NCBI GenBank assembly: GCA_019279435.1 | Contig: JAAALK010000286.1 | Coordinates: 50,726,289 to 50,790,288, forward strand | Reading direction: 5' to 3' | DNA: 64,000 bases | DNA from: Zizania palustris | Lineage: Eukaryota > Streptophyta > Magnoliopsida > Poales > Poaceae | Shown here: piece after piece, positions 49,978 to 62,342 of the stretch | Layout of the letters: the number at the start of each line of letters is the position of its first letter | Numbering within the stretch: the first letter of the stretch is position 1 | Notes under the pieces: model-generated | Told to the model about the DNA's origin: nothing | The model's input: only the letters and a program-made list of their open reading frames with translations | Database searches by the model: none | Translations under genes and position numbers: made by a program

Positions 49978-52060
49978 TAAATCTTTTCACGCATTTTCAC
50001 CTGTCGCCTCACCCTGTGGTCATCGATTTCCAGTGTAGGCAGACATGGATGCTGCAAGCTTGGTTCAGGGCAACTGCCTAAGCTAGCTAGCTAGCCACAG
50101 AGGCAGTGAAACAATTTCCTAGCTCGATCAATTACCATGAATCATCTTCAGCTTGCACACAGGCCAAATGCCAGCCAATCTGTGAGATTTGTTCGCTAGG
50201 GTAGATCCCAATTCACCCCTTTTAATTAGTCATGTGCCTGGAGATCGATCGAAGAGCAGCAGGGAACCAACCAACAAGCAAGTGCAGGCATTATGCTCTC
50301 CATCTAGACATGCAGTCGCTGAGATCGAGAGATGTGAGCCTCACATTGCGCAATAGCTCGAAATATTATATGGCCGGCCCTCTTGCATTGTCCATCAATT
50401 TTATCCATGGGGCAATTTAAGAGGAGTGGTTGGATCTGTGCATGCAATGCATAGGTATATATATATCATGTTTTTTTCCTGTAGAAATTATGTAGGATGA
50501 TCCAGGGTGGTATGGGAAAGCTTCTTTGGATCCAGTTGTGCCGAAGCCGTGTTACAAACGGACCCATATGCCATTCCTGGATGCTGGAGTGTGAGTGTGT
50601 TTGATTGACATGTAACTTTTTTTAAAAAAAAACTTATGTTAAGGTATGAACCGTGAAAAACTGTCGTGGACTATAAAAGAGTTGTGAGGTTGTTTGGTTA
50701 GAATAGTTGTGGATCGATGACAGAACAATTTTATGAAATTTAATAACAAAAAATAGTTTCATATCTCAATTAATAACAAATATAGTAAATACATGTGGAT
50801 TGTCGAAGGAATCGAATAGCGTAAATCGTGAAGTTGTGCAATCTCGATGACACTTTTAGTTACCCTAACTCTAATAGGTATGGACAATAGTACATATGCA
50901 GAGATGAAAACTAGTCAAACCTTCTCTTATTTGAAACGGTGCTTCAGAATTAACATAATTTTAATTTCATTCGTTTTGCATTCTTATTTTAACACAAATA
51001 CGCATAAACACAGTCCAAAACAACAACGGTATTATCAATTAAACATCAAATTAAAAAATCAGAGATAATCCCTTGTTTTTATGGTTCAATAGGCAATAAG
51101 CTCAATTTTAAGCCGTTTAGAATAGTACACCAAATCTTTCAGAGCTTTTATAAATAGCAACTTATTTAAGCAGTTCAGCGTAAGCTAGCTTACACGTCGG
51201 TGTTGTGCTATAGAGTGTACTTGTTTTGTGCATCGAAAGCTATGGATTTGTTTGTTTCGGTTTTTAGTAGCTAGAGATTTTCAGTAGCTAGTTATTCTGA
51301 GTAGTTAGTGTTTTCTAGCTTTTTAGTTTTAATTCATTTTTAGATTTCACAGCTATTAATTCTCATAATATGAGTCTAGAATTTACACCGTTTATTTTAA
51401 TTTCAAATCGAGAGGCGCGTCTTGAATCTTGATAGGCAGCTGCCGGTTATTCTTTTCCTCGTGAAACCTCGCAAAAAGTTGGGATGTTTTTTTAATCCAG
51501 CGGATCTGTCCTTCCCATGGAATGGCACCAATGGCTACGAGGTCCACCTCTCTCAAAGGCCGTGAAATACATATCAAATCCTGAAACGATCTTTAATTTT
51601 GAACAAATGGTACCTTGATTAATCCAGCTTGTTGACTCACTGTATTTGTATAACGATGATAATGTTTGGGGTTTTTTTAAGTCCTATTGGACGTCCTTAA
51701 TGCAGTTTTGTCCCATGTGAGTTGGGCCCAGTTAGACATCATATATAATCCACCAATTAATAAGTTGGTCTTCAATTTCTGGTGGAGAAAAGATTGAATT
51801 GCACTTGCGATGAGAAAGATATATATATATATAGATATATATAACACCTAGAGCATTAAGTTTGCACAAATTGTTTGCTGCACATTACATGATATGATCT
51901 GTTAGGTTACCGGAGTTCGTTATATGGTGCTGCTCCACTTCTGCAATGAAAAACTATCAAGATAAATATTTACCATCTGTGCAAAAAAAACCCGAAGTAA
52001 AATACTGACGAGCACCACTATCAATTTACACAACCCCTAGCCCATATCCATTGAAATAAA
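49978..52060. other. Intergenic DNA, no gene recognised
   Basis: AT-rich sequence with GATATATATAT microsatellites near 51810-51840 and another copy of the dispersed TAGTAGCTAGAGATTTTCAG repeat at 51250-51400. No coding exon supported. Confidence 0.4.
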
Positions 52061-52326
52061 ATCCATTGGGTGATGGGTGCACGCCGCAGCGCCGCGTGCA
52101 CCCCAACCTAGATGGACAACACATGGAGCATCGACGTATTGGACGCCAGAGGAGGGGGTGGCGGTGGCGGTGGCGGCGGGCGGCGGCGGCGACGTTGGGG
52201 CGGGGGCTTCGGCTCCAACGACGGTGGTGGGTGGCGACGTTGGGGCAGGGGCTCTGGGCTTCCATGTGTCGTCCATCCGAGTGGGGGTACAGGCGGCACT
52301 GCGTGCACCCATCGCCCACATCCATT
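52061..52326. repeat. Large imperfect inverted repeat with GC-rich centre
   Basis: The left arm (52061-52126) and right arm (52261-52326) are inverted copies over about 65 bp: ATCCATTGGGTGATGGGTGC against its complement near GTGCACCCATCGCCCACAT, then ATGGACAACACATGG against CCATGTGTCGTCCAT. The arms enclose about 130 bp rich in GGCGGCGGC and GACGTTGGGGC. It could be a foldback or Mutator-type transposon remnant, or a hairpin RNA source. No target duplication was recognised. Confidence 0.75.
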
Positions 52327-53100
52327 AGCATTAGCATGAAGTAATTAATATCAACAATTAAGGTCGTATTTGGACAACACTAGATCTTTTAAACTGATTA
52401 GGACTAGCTTGTTTTATATAGAGAGATATAAGTGAATTGAACATATTCAGTTAAGTCATATAATTTTTATTTTAGATTAAAATAAAAGTTTAAATACAAT
52501 AAAATTTATGATATTCTGTATTTTAAACCTCTTAACGAGAGCTATAATAAACATCTCCTAATTATCACCTTGAAGGGTTGTAATGAGATAGAGATAGAGA
52601 GAGAGTACATATACCTCTTTGCTAATAGCATTGTGACCATATATATATATATATACTTTTAAAAAAAACTAGTCGCAATAAATTTGTCAACATTAACTTT
52701 TTATTGACACGTGAACTCTATTGTTAGTAAAATCTATATTACTTTACTTTTAAAATTAAAGCTATACTACTTTAAAAAGATAGTGGAAATAAGTCTCTCA
52801 TCGCTACTAATTTCTCATTGACACGCGAGCTCAATTGTTAATAAAATTTATGTTACTTTTTAAACTGAATTACGATGAATATTATGTTACCATGTTTTAA
52901 GTTATGTATATCATTTGTACGGATTTTTTTAATTTTGTAAATTTTTTTGTCGCAGCTTAAATCAAAAGTGAACTAGAGAATGAAAAGAATTGAGCCACCA
53001 TTTGCACAGTTTGTACTCTGCAGCTCAAAGGAAGAGGAGGTGAGGACTGAGGAGGTCGATTAGTTCACACCCAATGCAACCCCCCTTGCCCCTAGCCCAG
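52327..53100. other. Upstream region of the bHLH gene
   Basis: AT-rich sequence with no gene. Two related blocks at 52675-52760 and 52795-52870 share TTATTGACACGTGAACTC-like and GTTAGTAAAATCTATATTAC-like sequence, a small degenerate duplication that includes ACACGTGA (a G-box) in the first copy. Confidence 0.4.
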
Positions 53101-53109
53101 CCCAATGGT

Positions 53110-53118
53110 TATATAAGG
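53110..53118 (+). promoter_or_regulatory. TATA box of the bHLH gene
   Basis: TATATAAGG lies about 350 bp before the start codon, just downstream of a CCAAT motif (53101-53105). It predicts a transcript start near 53140 and a leader of over 300 nt. That leader may itself contain an intron ending at ATATCAG (53385). Confidence 0.65.
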
Positions 53119-53460
53119 TGGTGCATCTTCTCTAGCCTCCATGGGTGGAAAACGAAAGAGACCTCAGCACCTTCTCCAATCTCTCTCCGTAGGTTGGTAA
53201 TATCACTCCCTCAACCCCATCACACCCAAATTTCATCACAGGATCAACTCAATCTCTCTCACACACATGCACAAACGAATGCAATGTTGTTCATGGCTAG
53301 TCTTCTTGCCTGATGCACTGCAGACTGCAGTACTTTCGAAAACTCTAACTGTGTTGTTTTCTGTGTGTTGATTGTGATATATCAGGACTAATTTGAGCTC
53401 AAGAATCGAGCTTTGGTTTCGAAGAATCAGAGGGGACCTAGAGAGCCGATTAAACCGGGA

Positions 53461-54816
53461 ATGGCGACGCAGTGGTTCTCCAATATGGTAATTTTTGCTG
53501 GTCATCGGGTCGCGGATTGGAGTGTGGCAGCAGGGTTGTGCGGTGCGCTGACCGTCGATCCATGGTTTCTTGGTTGTTGGGTACAGGTGATGGACGAGCC
53601 GAGCTTCTTCCACCAGTGGCAGTCGGACGCGACGCTGGAGCAGTACACGGAGCAGCAGATCGCCGTGGCGTTCGGGCAGGCCGGCGAGGTGGAGCAGCAT
53701 GCGGAGATGCAGGCACAGCAGCAGCAGTCGCAGCCACAGTTGCAGTACGCGGCGGCCGAGCACCGGCCGCGCAAGGCGGCCAAGGTGAACACCAGCTGGG
53801 ATTCGTGCATCACGGAGCAGGGCTCCCCCGCCGACTCCTCCCTGACCATCCTCTCGTTCGGCGGCCACGCCGCCGCCGCCGCTGTGTTCGGCAACGCGCA
53901 GGAACAGAGCGCGCCGTACTATGGCGCCTCCGCCGCCGTGAAGCCCAAGAAGGAGGTGGACGCGGCCTCGCGCCCGGTCAAGCGGAGCTACGACACCATG
54001 GTCGCCGCTGCCGCCGACATCGCCAAGGCCCCGGCCACCTACCGGCCGGCCTCCCAGAACCAAGAACACATCTTGGCTGAGCGGAAGCGCCGCGAGAAGC
54101 TCAGCCAACGCTTCATCGCCCTCTCCAAGATTGTCCCTGGCCTCAAGAAGGTATACACACACATACGTCTAGACCTCTCCATCCATGGCTCCATCCATGA
54201 ACCTAACTAGGCAGAGCTATGATGATTGACGAACTGATCGTTGGTGGGTGTCGATGCAGATGGACAAGGCGTCGGTGCTCGGCGACGCAATCAAGTACGT
54301 GAAGCAGCTGCAGGAGCAGATGAAGGGCCTGGAGGAGGAGGCGCGGCGGCGGCCGGTCGAGGCGGCGGTTCTGGTCAAGAAGTCCCAGCTGTCTGCCGAC
54401 GACGACGACGGCTCGTCCTGCGACGAGAACTTCGACGGAGGCGAGGCCGGGCTGCCGGAGATCGAGGCCCGGGTGTCGGAGCGCACGGTGCTTGTCAAGA
54501 TCCACTGCGAGAACCGCAAGGGCGTGCTCATCACCGCCCTCACCGAGGTCGAGAGCATCGGCCTCACCATCATGAACACCAATGTGCTCCCCTTCACCAC
54601 CTCCTCCATCGACATCACCATCATGGCCACGGTCAGCTCACAAACTATCCTTTATTCCTTTATGTCTGTTCTTGGATGCAAATTAACCCGCTTTTTGCAT
54701 ATAGATTGTGTGCACTGATGATTTTGATGATGTTCTTGCAGGCCGGCGAGGACTTCTCTTTGTCTGTCAAAGATATAGTGAAGAAGCTAAATCAAGCTTT
54801 CAAGTTATCCCTGTGA
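53461..54816 (+). CDS. bHLH transcription factor, subgroup IVa (bHLH18/19/25-like)
   Basis: Four exons: 53461-53487, 53587-54150, 54260-54631, 54742-54816, giving 345 aa. The bHLH domain spans about residues 166-225. Its basic region HILAERKRREKLSQRF has His170, Glu174 and Arg178, the triad expected for G-box (CACGTG) binding. The helix-loop-helix is split by intron 2 between GLKK and MDKASVLGDAI, a typical subgroup position. The N-terminus is Gln-rich. The C-terminus (about 265-345) carries an ACT-like dimerisation domain (EARVSERTVLVKIHCENRKG onward). Members act in the nucleus in jasmonate-linked defence, ER-body or phytoalexin control; which applies here is unknown. Exon 1 encodes only MATQWFSNM. 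The 99-bp intron 1 has no stop and a length divisible by three, so its retention would also give a protein. Confidence 0.9.
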
Positions 54817-55138
54817 AGGACTTCCAGGATCAAGCCTAATTTAGATCTTTGCTCTTTTTTATCATTGGCCTTGAGAATTTGAGGCTGATGGTTCAAATTA
54901 GGTCCTTCCATGCTGATGCTTCTGATGAGAGTTGCTTGCAATCCACCACAGAACCCTCAAGGATAGCCATTTCCACATGTTTTTTTGCTGCATGAGTGTA
55001 GAATTGCAGATTACCTATTCAAATACCCTCTTCTATTTTCTGTCCCATCACTGTTTTTTTTTGCATGGATTGAGCTAGTCACTCCATGTTCTTGGGAGAG
55101 ACTAGAGAGCAGAATGTAAAAGAGACCTGTTTTACATA
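54817..55138 (+). other. Probable 3' UTR of the bHLH gene
   Basis: About 320 bases of AT-rich, non-coding sequence between the stop codon and an inverted-repeat element. The polyadenylation site is not determined. Confidence 0.45.
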
Positions 55139-55358
55139 TGCACATCGGCTAACCGTGCACATAGTGCACATGTGAGATCTCCACCTTCAATCTGTAATCC
55201 AACGGACAACAGTAGCTGGGGGTTATCGCAAAATGACAGAATGGGGGAGGTGGGAGGTGTTTTCTGTAAAATGATCTGGTGGAGTTCTTGTCCATTAGAT
55301 TACAGATTAAAGGTGGAGATCTCACATGTGCACCATGTGCACGGCTAGCCGATGTGCA
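55139..55358. mobile_element. MITE with long terminal inverted repeats downstream of the bHLH gene
   Basis: A 220-bp element with inverted arms of about 70 bp: the left arm runs TGCACATCGGCTAACCGTGC onward through CACATGTGAGATCTCCACC, and the right arm is its complement with about six differences. The spacer is only about 80 bp, so a transcript would form a strong hairpin. It lies within or just beyond the bHLH 3' UTR. No clear target duplication, so the superfamily is unassigned. Confidence 0.75.
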
Positions 55359-58300
55359 CAGGATACTTTCCTTTTTTCTAAGGCCTATACTAACCAAGTT
55401 ACCAAGGGGAGTTTGACTTTTAGAGAAATCTTATTTTCCTTTCTCCCCCTGTTGCAATGTTGCCCTTGCATTTCACCCTGTTTTTTCAATGAGAGGATTG
55501 AGTTCTTCAAACCCAAACACCCCTACCTACCTTTGCCTGTCTCTCCTATCCTACCACACTGTTACAAAACCAAAAGGCTTCAATTGTGGACAAAATGTTG
55601 CCATCCTTTTTTCAGCTCTGAGGTGGACTTTTGCAAGCCTTGATTCAGAAGTACTGTGGGTGTTTGTCTGGGTCTCTTTTACAAGCTGGCTGGCTGCAAC
55701 TTGATGTGGCCTTTGCTTGTAGTCTCCTTGTGAGTTTTGCTGCAACAGGATGAAGATTCAGTTGTTCCCTCTTGTTTACTTGCATACAAGTATAAAAATA
55801 AACAAATGTGCTTGTTGTTAACTCAATACAAGTTGTATTTTCTTGGTACTGAAAAATATAGGCTCAAAAAAGTGTTGGTGAACTGTAAAAATATACAAGT
55901 CATATATTTTTCATTAAGATAAACAGTTCATACATATCTGAAATTTCTGGATATGGGCATTTCTATGTTCACTTCTAAAGAAACTCTTATAATATTACTA
56001 TTGTTGTAATTGGTTATTCCCCTCTATCAATGGCGTCGGAGTTCAGAGTAGTTAGACCTCGGCTATGTAGTTCGTCAAACGATCCTCTATAGTCGGCCTT
56101 ACCGACTGCAAAGGGAAGTCGATCCCTTTGGCGCCATCTAATTTCGATCGGATGACACGTGAGGGGACCTTCGCAACGGTGGGATCCACCTCGTACGAGT
56201 CTTCGGGGAAGATTCTAAAATTTTTAGCACATTCTCAAATACCGTAAAATCACTCAAAGATTAAACCTTCAGCGCCAAATATATATGATGCCTCACAATT
56301 CCCAGATATCTGGGAAGGACACAGCAATCTGGTCATTAGCCAACTAATGGCTACCTTGCTCTTGTGGTAACAACAATTTGATTTGCTAACCGAAGCATCT
56401 GATCTGCTACTATTTGTTAAAACCACGTAACCACTGATGGAGCAAGTGGGGCTCTCTAAAAAAAATGTATGGTGTGAAGCTTTCGTATGCATTGTTGAGG
56501 TGACAAGATCCAATTATTTGTGTGGACAATGGCCAGGAACGGATCTGACTGAAAGCTTGGCCCGTGATTTTCTGCATTAGATTTGTAGCAACAGTCTCTC
56601 TCAAACCCATCACAGACACTGTGATGTCTGTCCCCTTGTGAATGAGCTGCTGGCCCAATGGCAAGCCTCCAATTATATGGCTGGTTTAGCAAGTGGCAAC
56701 ATAACCCTGCTGACTTTAAGGCTGCTGGTGAGCAAGACGCATGAACAGGTAGGAAAATGGCAATGCTCCCAATCAACCACGTTGCCTGATGGGATTATTG
56801 TTTGTTCACGAGACCGTCAGTCCAACGCAACAGTGAACGATAGTAGCAGAGGCCCGAAGGCTAATTCCCTGCACGGGTGAATCGCGTCAATCCAAGTACT
56901 TGCGTTGCACCTTTCCTGTCTTGTCCTCTGCAGCTCTGCTCCGTATTACTACTGTTTGTTCGTGCGCACACACTTTTTTTTTTGTTTCCGCTCGTAATCG
57001 AATTTTCCCTGATAGCGTGTCCTCTGTTCCGGGAACTGAGAACAAATCGTATAAAACTGCAAACATACCAGTCAATCGATCGTTAGCCGAATCAGATTAC
57101 ATTCGTATCGGTTGAATCATACTAATGTGACAGCCACTAATCGACCACAATGGCTAGCTTGGTCGAATCAAGTCACGTCAATCTACCGAACCATGTTGAC
57201 ATGACAACCACTAGTCGGTTGAATCAGATCACATCAGTATGGTCCGATCATTGGTTGAACCATGCTGACGTGGCTCTCCAACCATGCTGGTGTGACTTAG
57301 TTTAGTCGAGTTAGTCGTTGCGGCCGTCTAGTGGCTATCACGTCAGTATGGTTCGGTAGATGATCGGCCAATAGACATTTACTTTTGCAATTTTTTGAAT
57401 CGATGTATTGGAGTTGATTTTTTTTAAAAAAATAATATTATTTCAAAAAAGTATAAATTGTTAGTTTCCTTTTTGATGTTTTTAAATAAAAATGGCAATA
57501 AGATTTATACCTTATTTGTTCTCACCTCCGGAAGCCGAAAGGCAAAACAAATTCTTGCCCTCCAAAATCTCTGGAAAACATGGTTCAATGAAAATTTTTA
57601 AAGGAACAAAAACGAGTTTTTGGTGAACTTCTAGCATTAATTACCCACCTGTCATCGTAATGTAACAAACCAGTATGCATATTTTTCCTCTTCTCCCGTC
57701 AAACCCTATATCTCTATTCCCTTTGCATCCTCCGGAGCCCTCCTCCCACCGCCATCCTCCTAGAGCCTCCTCCTGCCACCTTCATCCCTCCACATTGGTT
57801 TACCACGATCTCCCTTCGCCCCTGCTCATCAGCTAACCCTGCATCGAACCACCACCCTCAACTGTCCACATCCTATTGCGTGTCCTCCTTCCTCTGCATC
57901 CTTCATCCGTCAGCGTCCTCCCTCTGTATCTAGTCGTTGCCCTTCTCCCTTCGTCCCTAGTCATCCACCAGCCTCGTCTCGAGTCGTTGTCCTCTTCTCT
58001 CCTTCGTTACTCGTCCTCCTCCTTCCACATCCCACATCGGGTTGTCGCCATCCTCAGTTCGCATTGGGTCTCCGTCCTCCTCTCTCCACCCATGCGTCAT
58101 CGCCCCAGAAGTTGGGTTGCCGAACAAACCTTTTCTTTTAGAAAATTAGCTTTCAGAAAATGAACATTTTAGGACCAAAAACCAAAAACCAAAAACCAAA
58201 AACCAATTTTCAGAAAACAAAAGCTCAAACAAATAGTTTTTGGGCTGTATCAAAAGGGCATGAAGCTATCTTTTGGTCGGGAGGTGGATCCGCTCTTGCT

Positions 58301-59490
58301 ATTGCCAGATTTAAATAAAAATTAAAGCCAAAAGAAAAACCATATTAATTCCTATGGATATGAGCGGGGGTAATGAGTATATGGCTAACAACTATATTTC
58401 TCGTTTTTGTACACGGCGTCCCTCTGCGTTAGAAAAACAAATCATTTTAAACATAACTTCAGATAATAATAAATTATTAATTAGTGTGTATTTTTATTGT
58501 TCACCCCCTATTAAATATAATGCAATTGTAAAGATAGGGTAAAAATCTAGAAGGAAATAATACTACTTCAGAGATATAAATGTGTAAAATGTAAAATAAA
58601 ATGTAAAACTAGTTGTAAGTATAAAACGACTTAGTTATTTTTCTATACGAGAGGAAATGGAGTATATGCAAAATTTATTGGTATGAATATAGAGACAAGA
58701 CCGGACTCTCATCTGCTCGGATAATGGAAGCTACCTACTGTGGTACGGCCCGCTAGCGTGTGAGCCCAGGCGGCGGTGCAGCGGGGCCTCGGTCCGCCCG
58801 CAGTTTCTGAGACGATTTACGAGGAGTTTCTTGGAAAAAGCAGACACATTTCGGAGCCCATCGTGGGCTAAAATTGTTAGCCCGTTAAAGACAGAGAGAG
58901 CACCTAACCGCACCCGTATCCTGCCCTCCCTCTCCTGTTGTTTCCATGCGCCCGTCCCGCCCGGCCCGGCCCATGCCGCTCCTCCCGCTCTCGCCTTTCA
59001 AAAATCGAAAATTCTGCACGGCGGCGTCGGCGTCGGCGCAGGGAGAAGGAGAATGGCGCACCCACCCGCCGCGGGCGGAACGGCGCAGCGGCAGCGCGCG
59101 CCCCACCAGCGAGCGGGACGTCCGCGTCGCGAGGTGTTCCGTCCCCGGTCGGTCGCGCCAGCTGCAACGAGGTGGCCAGGTCACCTACTCTGCTTTTCCT
59201 AAACGACGCAGCGAGATCGCACCCCAAGCCGTACACGGGCGGTGGACCCACCTGTCAGTGGTTTTAAGGGTGGAGGGTGTCCGTACCCGAAAAGTGGAAA
59301 CGAAAGGTGCCCGTTGCGGTGAGTTTTCTAATAAAGTCCCTCCGTTATGTTGTATTATTATGGAGTTCGGGCAACGACTCGACCGTTGCAGACACAAAGT
59401 GGCGGGGAGCGAAATCCGGAATGTGGAAGGGGGTTTAGCGAAAAAATACCCGATCCCTTCGCCTGCACTCTCCTCCAGGCTGTCCCGTTC
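55359..59490. other. Intergenic DNA and alpha-tubulin upstream region
   Basis: No gene recognised. The part at 57110-57370 has loosely repeated phrases (GGTTGAATCA, ACATCAGTATGG, CATGCTGACGTGGC). The part at 57650-58120 is C- and T-rich. From about 58750 the DNA becomes GC-rich, ahead of the tubulin promoter; overlapping open frames there on both strands reflect composition and not genes. Confidence 0.45.
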
Positions 59491-59497
59491 TATAAAA
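59491..59497 (+). promoter_or_regulatory. TATA box of the alpha-tubulin gene
   Basis: TATAAAA lies 162 bp before the start codon, predicting a start of transcription near 59520. A telo-box-like AACCCTAAG follows at about 59519, a motif common in promoters and leaders of highly expressed growth genes. Confidence 0.8.
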
Positions 59498-59652
59498 CGA
59501 GCGGAGTGGGGAGGGCGGAACCCTAAGCCGAGACATCGCAGAGAAAGGCGTCTTCGTACTCGCCTCTCTCCGCGCCTCCGAGCTTTCGCCCTCGCCACTC
59601 CGCCCACCCACACTCCTTCCCTCCGCCGTCGCAGCCTCACCGTTCCGCCGCC

Positions 59653-62085
59653 ATGAGGGAGTGCATCTCGATCCACATCGGCCAGGCCGGTATCCAGGTC
59701 GGAAACGCGTGTTGGGAGCTCTACTGCCTCGAGCATGGCATCCAGGTATGTAACCCTTCATTCGCCGCTGCGCTGTGCTTGTTCTAGTGTTAGATCTGGG
59801 GTGGATCTGGTTAGATATGCGGTTGTCGGATGTTGTGCTGTTTGATCTGTGCGTGGATCTGACTTGCTGAGGATACGGCTGCATGGATCTGCGTTTCCTC
59901 TCTTGTAGTACGTGGATCTGAAGAAATGTTGCTTGTTCGCCTTTACTATAGTGGTAGATCTTGCTCTCAGATGCGTGTGACCGATTAATATTGTATAATT
60001 GGTGATTATCTAGTCTTTTTTTTGAAATGGTAGTTGAACTCGCTAGATCTAAAAGCCGATGCTGTTTAATGCGGACTAGTGGTCGTTCTATCGGTGGTAT
60101 GCTATCCGTGTTTTGTTAGATCTGATCAATGTATTGTTCATTGTCAAACTTTTGTCTTGAAAATGCCGCGATTACAGATTTATTTATAGGATCTATGTTG
60201 AAATGCCACGTTTCCTGATGAATTTGTACGATCCATTCTGAAATGCCATCTAGTTGATAGATCACTACGTTCGTAACCGTTGCCCATAATTCTGTTCTTT
60301 GGACATTGTTCATTTCTCACCGCTATATTTTGATTAGTCGAAACTACCGTTAGGTTGATATTGCCTAGATCTATTTTATTAGCTCCTGCACATCACGGAT
60401 CTAGCATAGGTACTACAGTTTTCGTATTTGAACCGTCTGATCTATTCGGTGCTTGGTTTGAGGTAATTACACTGCGTACATGTTTTCTAGTTTAGGTAGC
60501 TTTAGATGTATTTTCTGTACTAACATTGTATTTATATGAGTGTTGAATGTTGATTTATGGAAAAGTTATCTGTGTTTTCTGTGTCCTGGCTGCTTTGTTT
60601 TTGCGCGTACACTGCTAATGATCATTTTGTCCTTTGCAGGCTGATGGACAGATGCCCGGTGACAAGACCGTTGGTGGAGGTGATGATGCTTTCAACACCT
60701 TCTTCAGCGAGACTGGTGCTGGGAAGCATGTTCCCCGTGCTGTGTTTGTTGACCTTGAGCCCACTGTGATCGATGAGGTGAGGACTGGTACCTACCGCCA
60801 GCTCTTCCACCCGGAGCAGCTCATCAGTGGCAAGGAGGATGCAGCAAACAACTTTGCCCGTGGTCACTACACCAGTAAGTGGACGTACTCACAACTGTGC
60901 TATCTGATTTTTTTTTGTTATGTAGCGTGTTAGATGGCTAACATGCTGGTGATATCGTTTTCAGTTGGCAAGGAGATTGTTGATCTGTGCCTTGACCGCA
61001 TCAGGAAGCTTGCTGACAACTGCACTGGTCTCCAAGGTTTCCTTGTGTTCAACGCTGTTGGAGGAGGAACGGGATCTGGTCTCGGTTCCCTTCTCCTCGA
61101 GCGCCTCTCTGTGGACTATGGCAAGAAGTCCAAGCTTGGTTTCACTGTGTACCCATCCCCTCAGGTCTCCACCTCTGTGGTTGAGCCATACAACAGTGTC
61201 CTCTCCACCCACTCCCTCCTTGAGCACACTGACGTTTCCGTCCTGCTTGACAATGAGGCCATCTACGACATCTGCCGCCGCTCCCTTGACATTGAGCGCC
61301 CAACCTACACCAACCTCAACAGGCTAGTGTCTCAGGTACGAGCTCGCAGTCGTCACTTCCTGCCACATGATTGCACTGTCTTTGTAATCTGCTTGTCACT
61401 AACTGTCTTGTTTTGGAACTATGTGCAGGTTATCTCATCACTGACTGCCTCCCTGAGGTTTGATGGTGCTCTGAACGTTGATGTCAACGAGTTCCAGACC
61501 AACCTTGTGCCCTACCCGAGGATCCACTTCATGCTTTCCTCCTACGCTCCAGTGATCTCTGCAGAGAAGGCCTACCATGAGCAGCTATCAGTTGCAGAGA
61601 TCACCAACAGCGCCTTTGAGCCTTCCTCCATGATGGCCAAGTGCGACCCTCGCCACGGTAAGTACATGGCCTGCTGCCTCATGTACCGTGGTGACGTTGT
61701 CCCCAAGGACGTGAACGCTGCCGTTGCTACTATCAAGACCAAGCGCACCATCCAGTTCGTCGACTGGTGCCCGACCGGGTTTAAGTGCGGCATCAACTAC
61801 CAGCCACCCAGCGTCGTCCCTGGCGGCGACCTCGCCAAGGTCCAGAGGGCCGTGTGCATGATCTCCAACTCCACCAGTGTCGTCGAGGTCTTCTCCCGCA
61901 TCGACCACAAGTTCGACCTCATGTACGCCAAGCGCGCCTTCGTCCACTGGTACGTCGGTGAGGGCATGGAGGAGGGTGAGTTCTCTGAGGCCCGTGAGGA
62001 CCTTGCTGCCCTCGAGAAGGACTACGAGGAGGTTGGCGCGGAGTTCGACGAGGGTGACGAGGGCGATGAGGGCGACGAGTACTAG
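59653..62085 (+). CDS. TUA: Alpha-tubulin
   Basis: Four exons: 59653-59745, 60640-60874, 60965-61335, 61429-62085, giving 451 aa, the standard alpha-tubulin length. It polymerises with beta-tubulin into microtubules. Visible landmarks are the autoregulatory N-terminus MREC, acetylatable Lys40 (PGDKTVGGGDD), the GTP-binding motif GGGTGSG at 142-148, and the catalytic Glu254 in NVDVNEF. The last residue of the acidic C-terminal tail (GDEGDEGDEY) is the detyrosinatable Tyr. The tail is a GDE repeat, a little different from the common EGEEY ending. Intron 1 (59746-60639, 894 bp) lies near the 5' end; first introns of plant tubulin genes often raise expression, which is an inference here. All frames close, and every landmark for an active tubulin is present. 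Confidence 0.98.
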
Positions 62086-62342
62086 AGCCTTCACGTATCC
62101 TGCTGCTTTGTGTCAAGGCCTGGTGCAGCTGCTATCCCATGATCTGCCAGTGTGGCGTTATCAGTTGTGTTTGTTCGAGACATTTGCTTTCGGTGATGTT
62201 GGGCTTAATGGGCTTACAACCTTCGATGTTGTAACCTGTGCCCCCTGGTTTGTGTGAACCTACTTTGATATCCCTTTTTATCCATGTTGTGGACTTGTGG
62301 TTGCATTCCTTGTTCTGTTTCGTTCTTCTGTGGTAGCGTGCA
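62086..62342 (+). other. Probable 3' UTR of alpha-tubulin
   Basis: A T/G-rich stretch after the stop codon with several TTGT and TGTTT motifs and no open frame of interest. It ends about where the next MITE begins. Confidence 0.5.

Noticed and set aside
53236..54162. A 308-codon open frame on the minus strand
   Set aside because: It lies antisense to the bHLH exon 2 and is a codon-bias shadow: GC-rich third positions of the real gene remove stops on the other strand. It has no domain and no promoter.
58931..59260. Possible GC-rich coding exon upstream of alpha-tubulin
   Set aside because: Several overlapping frames are open on both strands, none with a recognisable motif or sensible splice sites.
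59185..59736. A 183-codon minus-strand open frame over the tubulin promoter and exon 1
   Set aside because: GC-rich leader sequence gives open frames in all registers. The TATA box, leader and tubulin exon on the plus strand explain the region.
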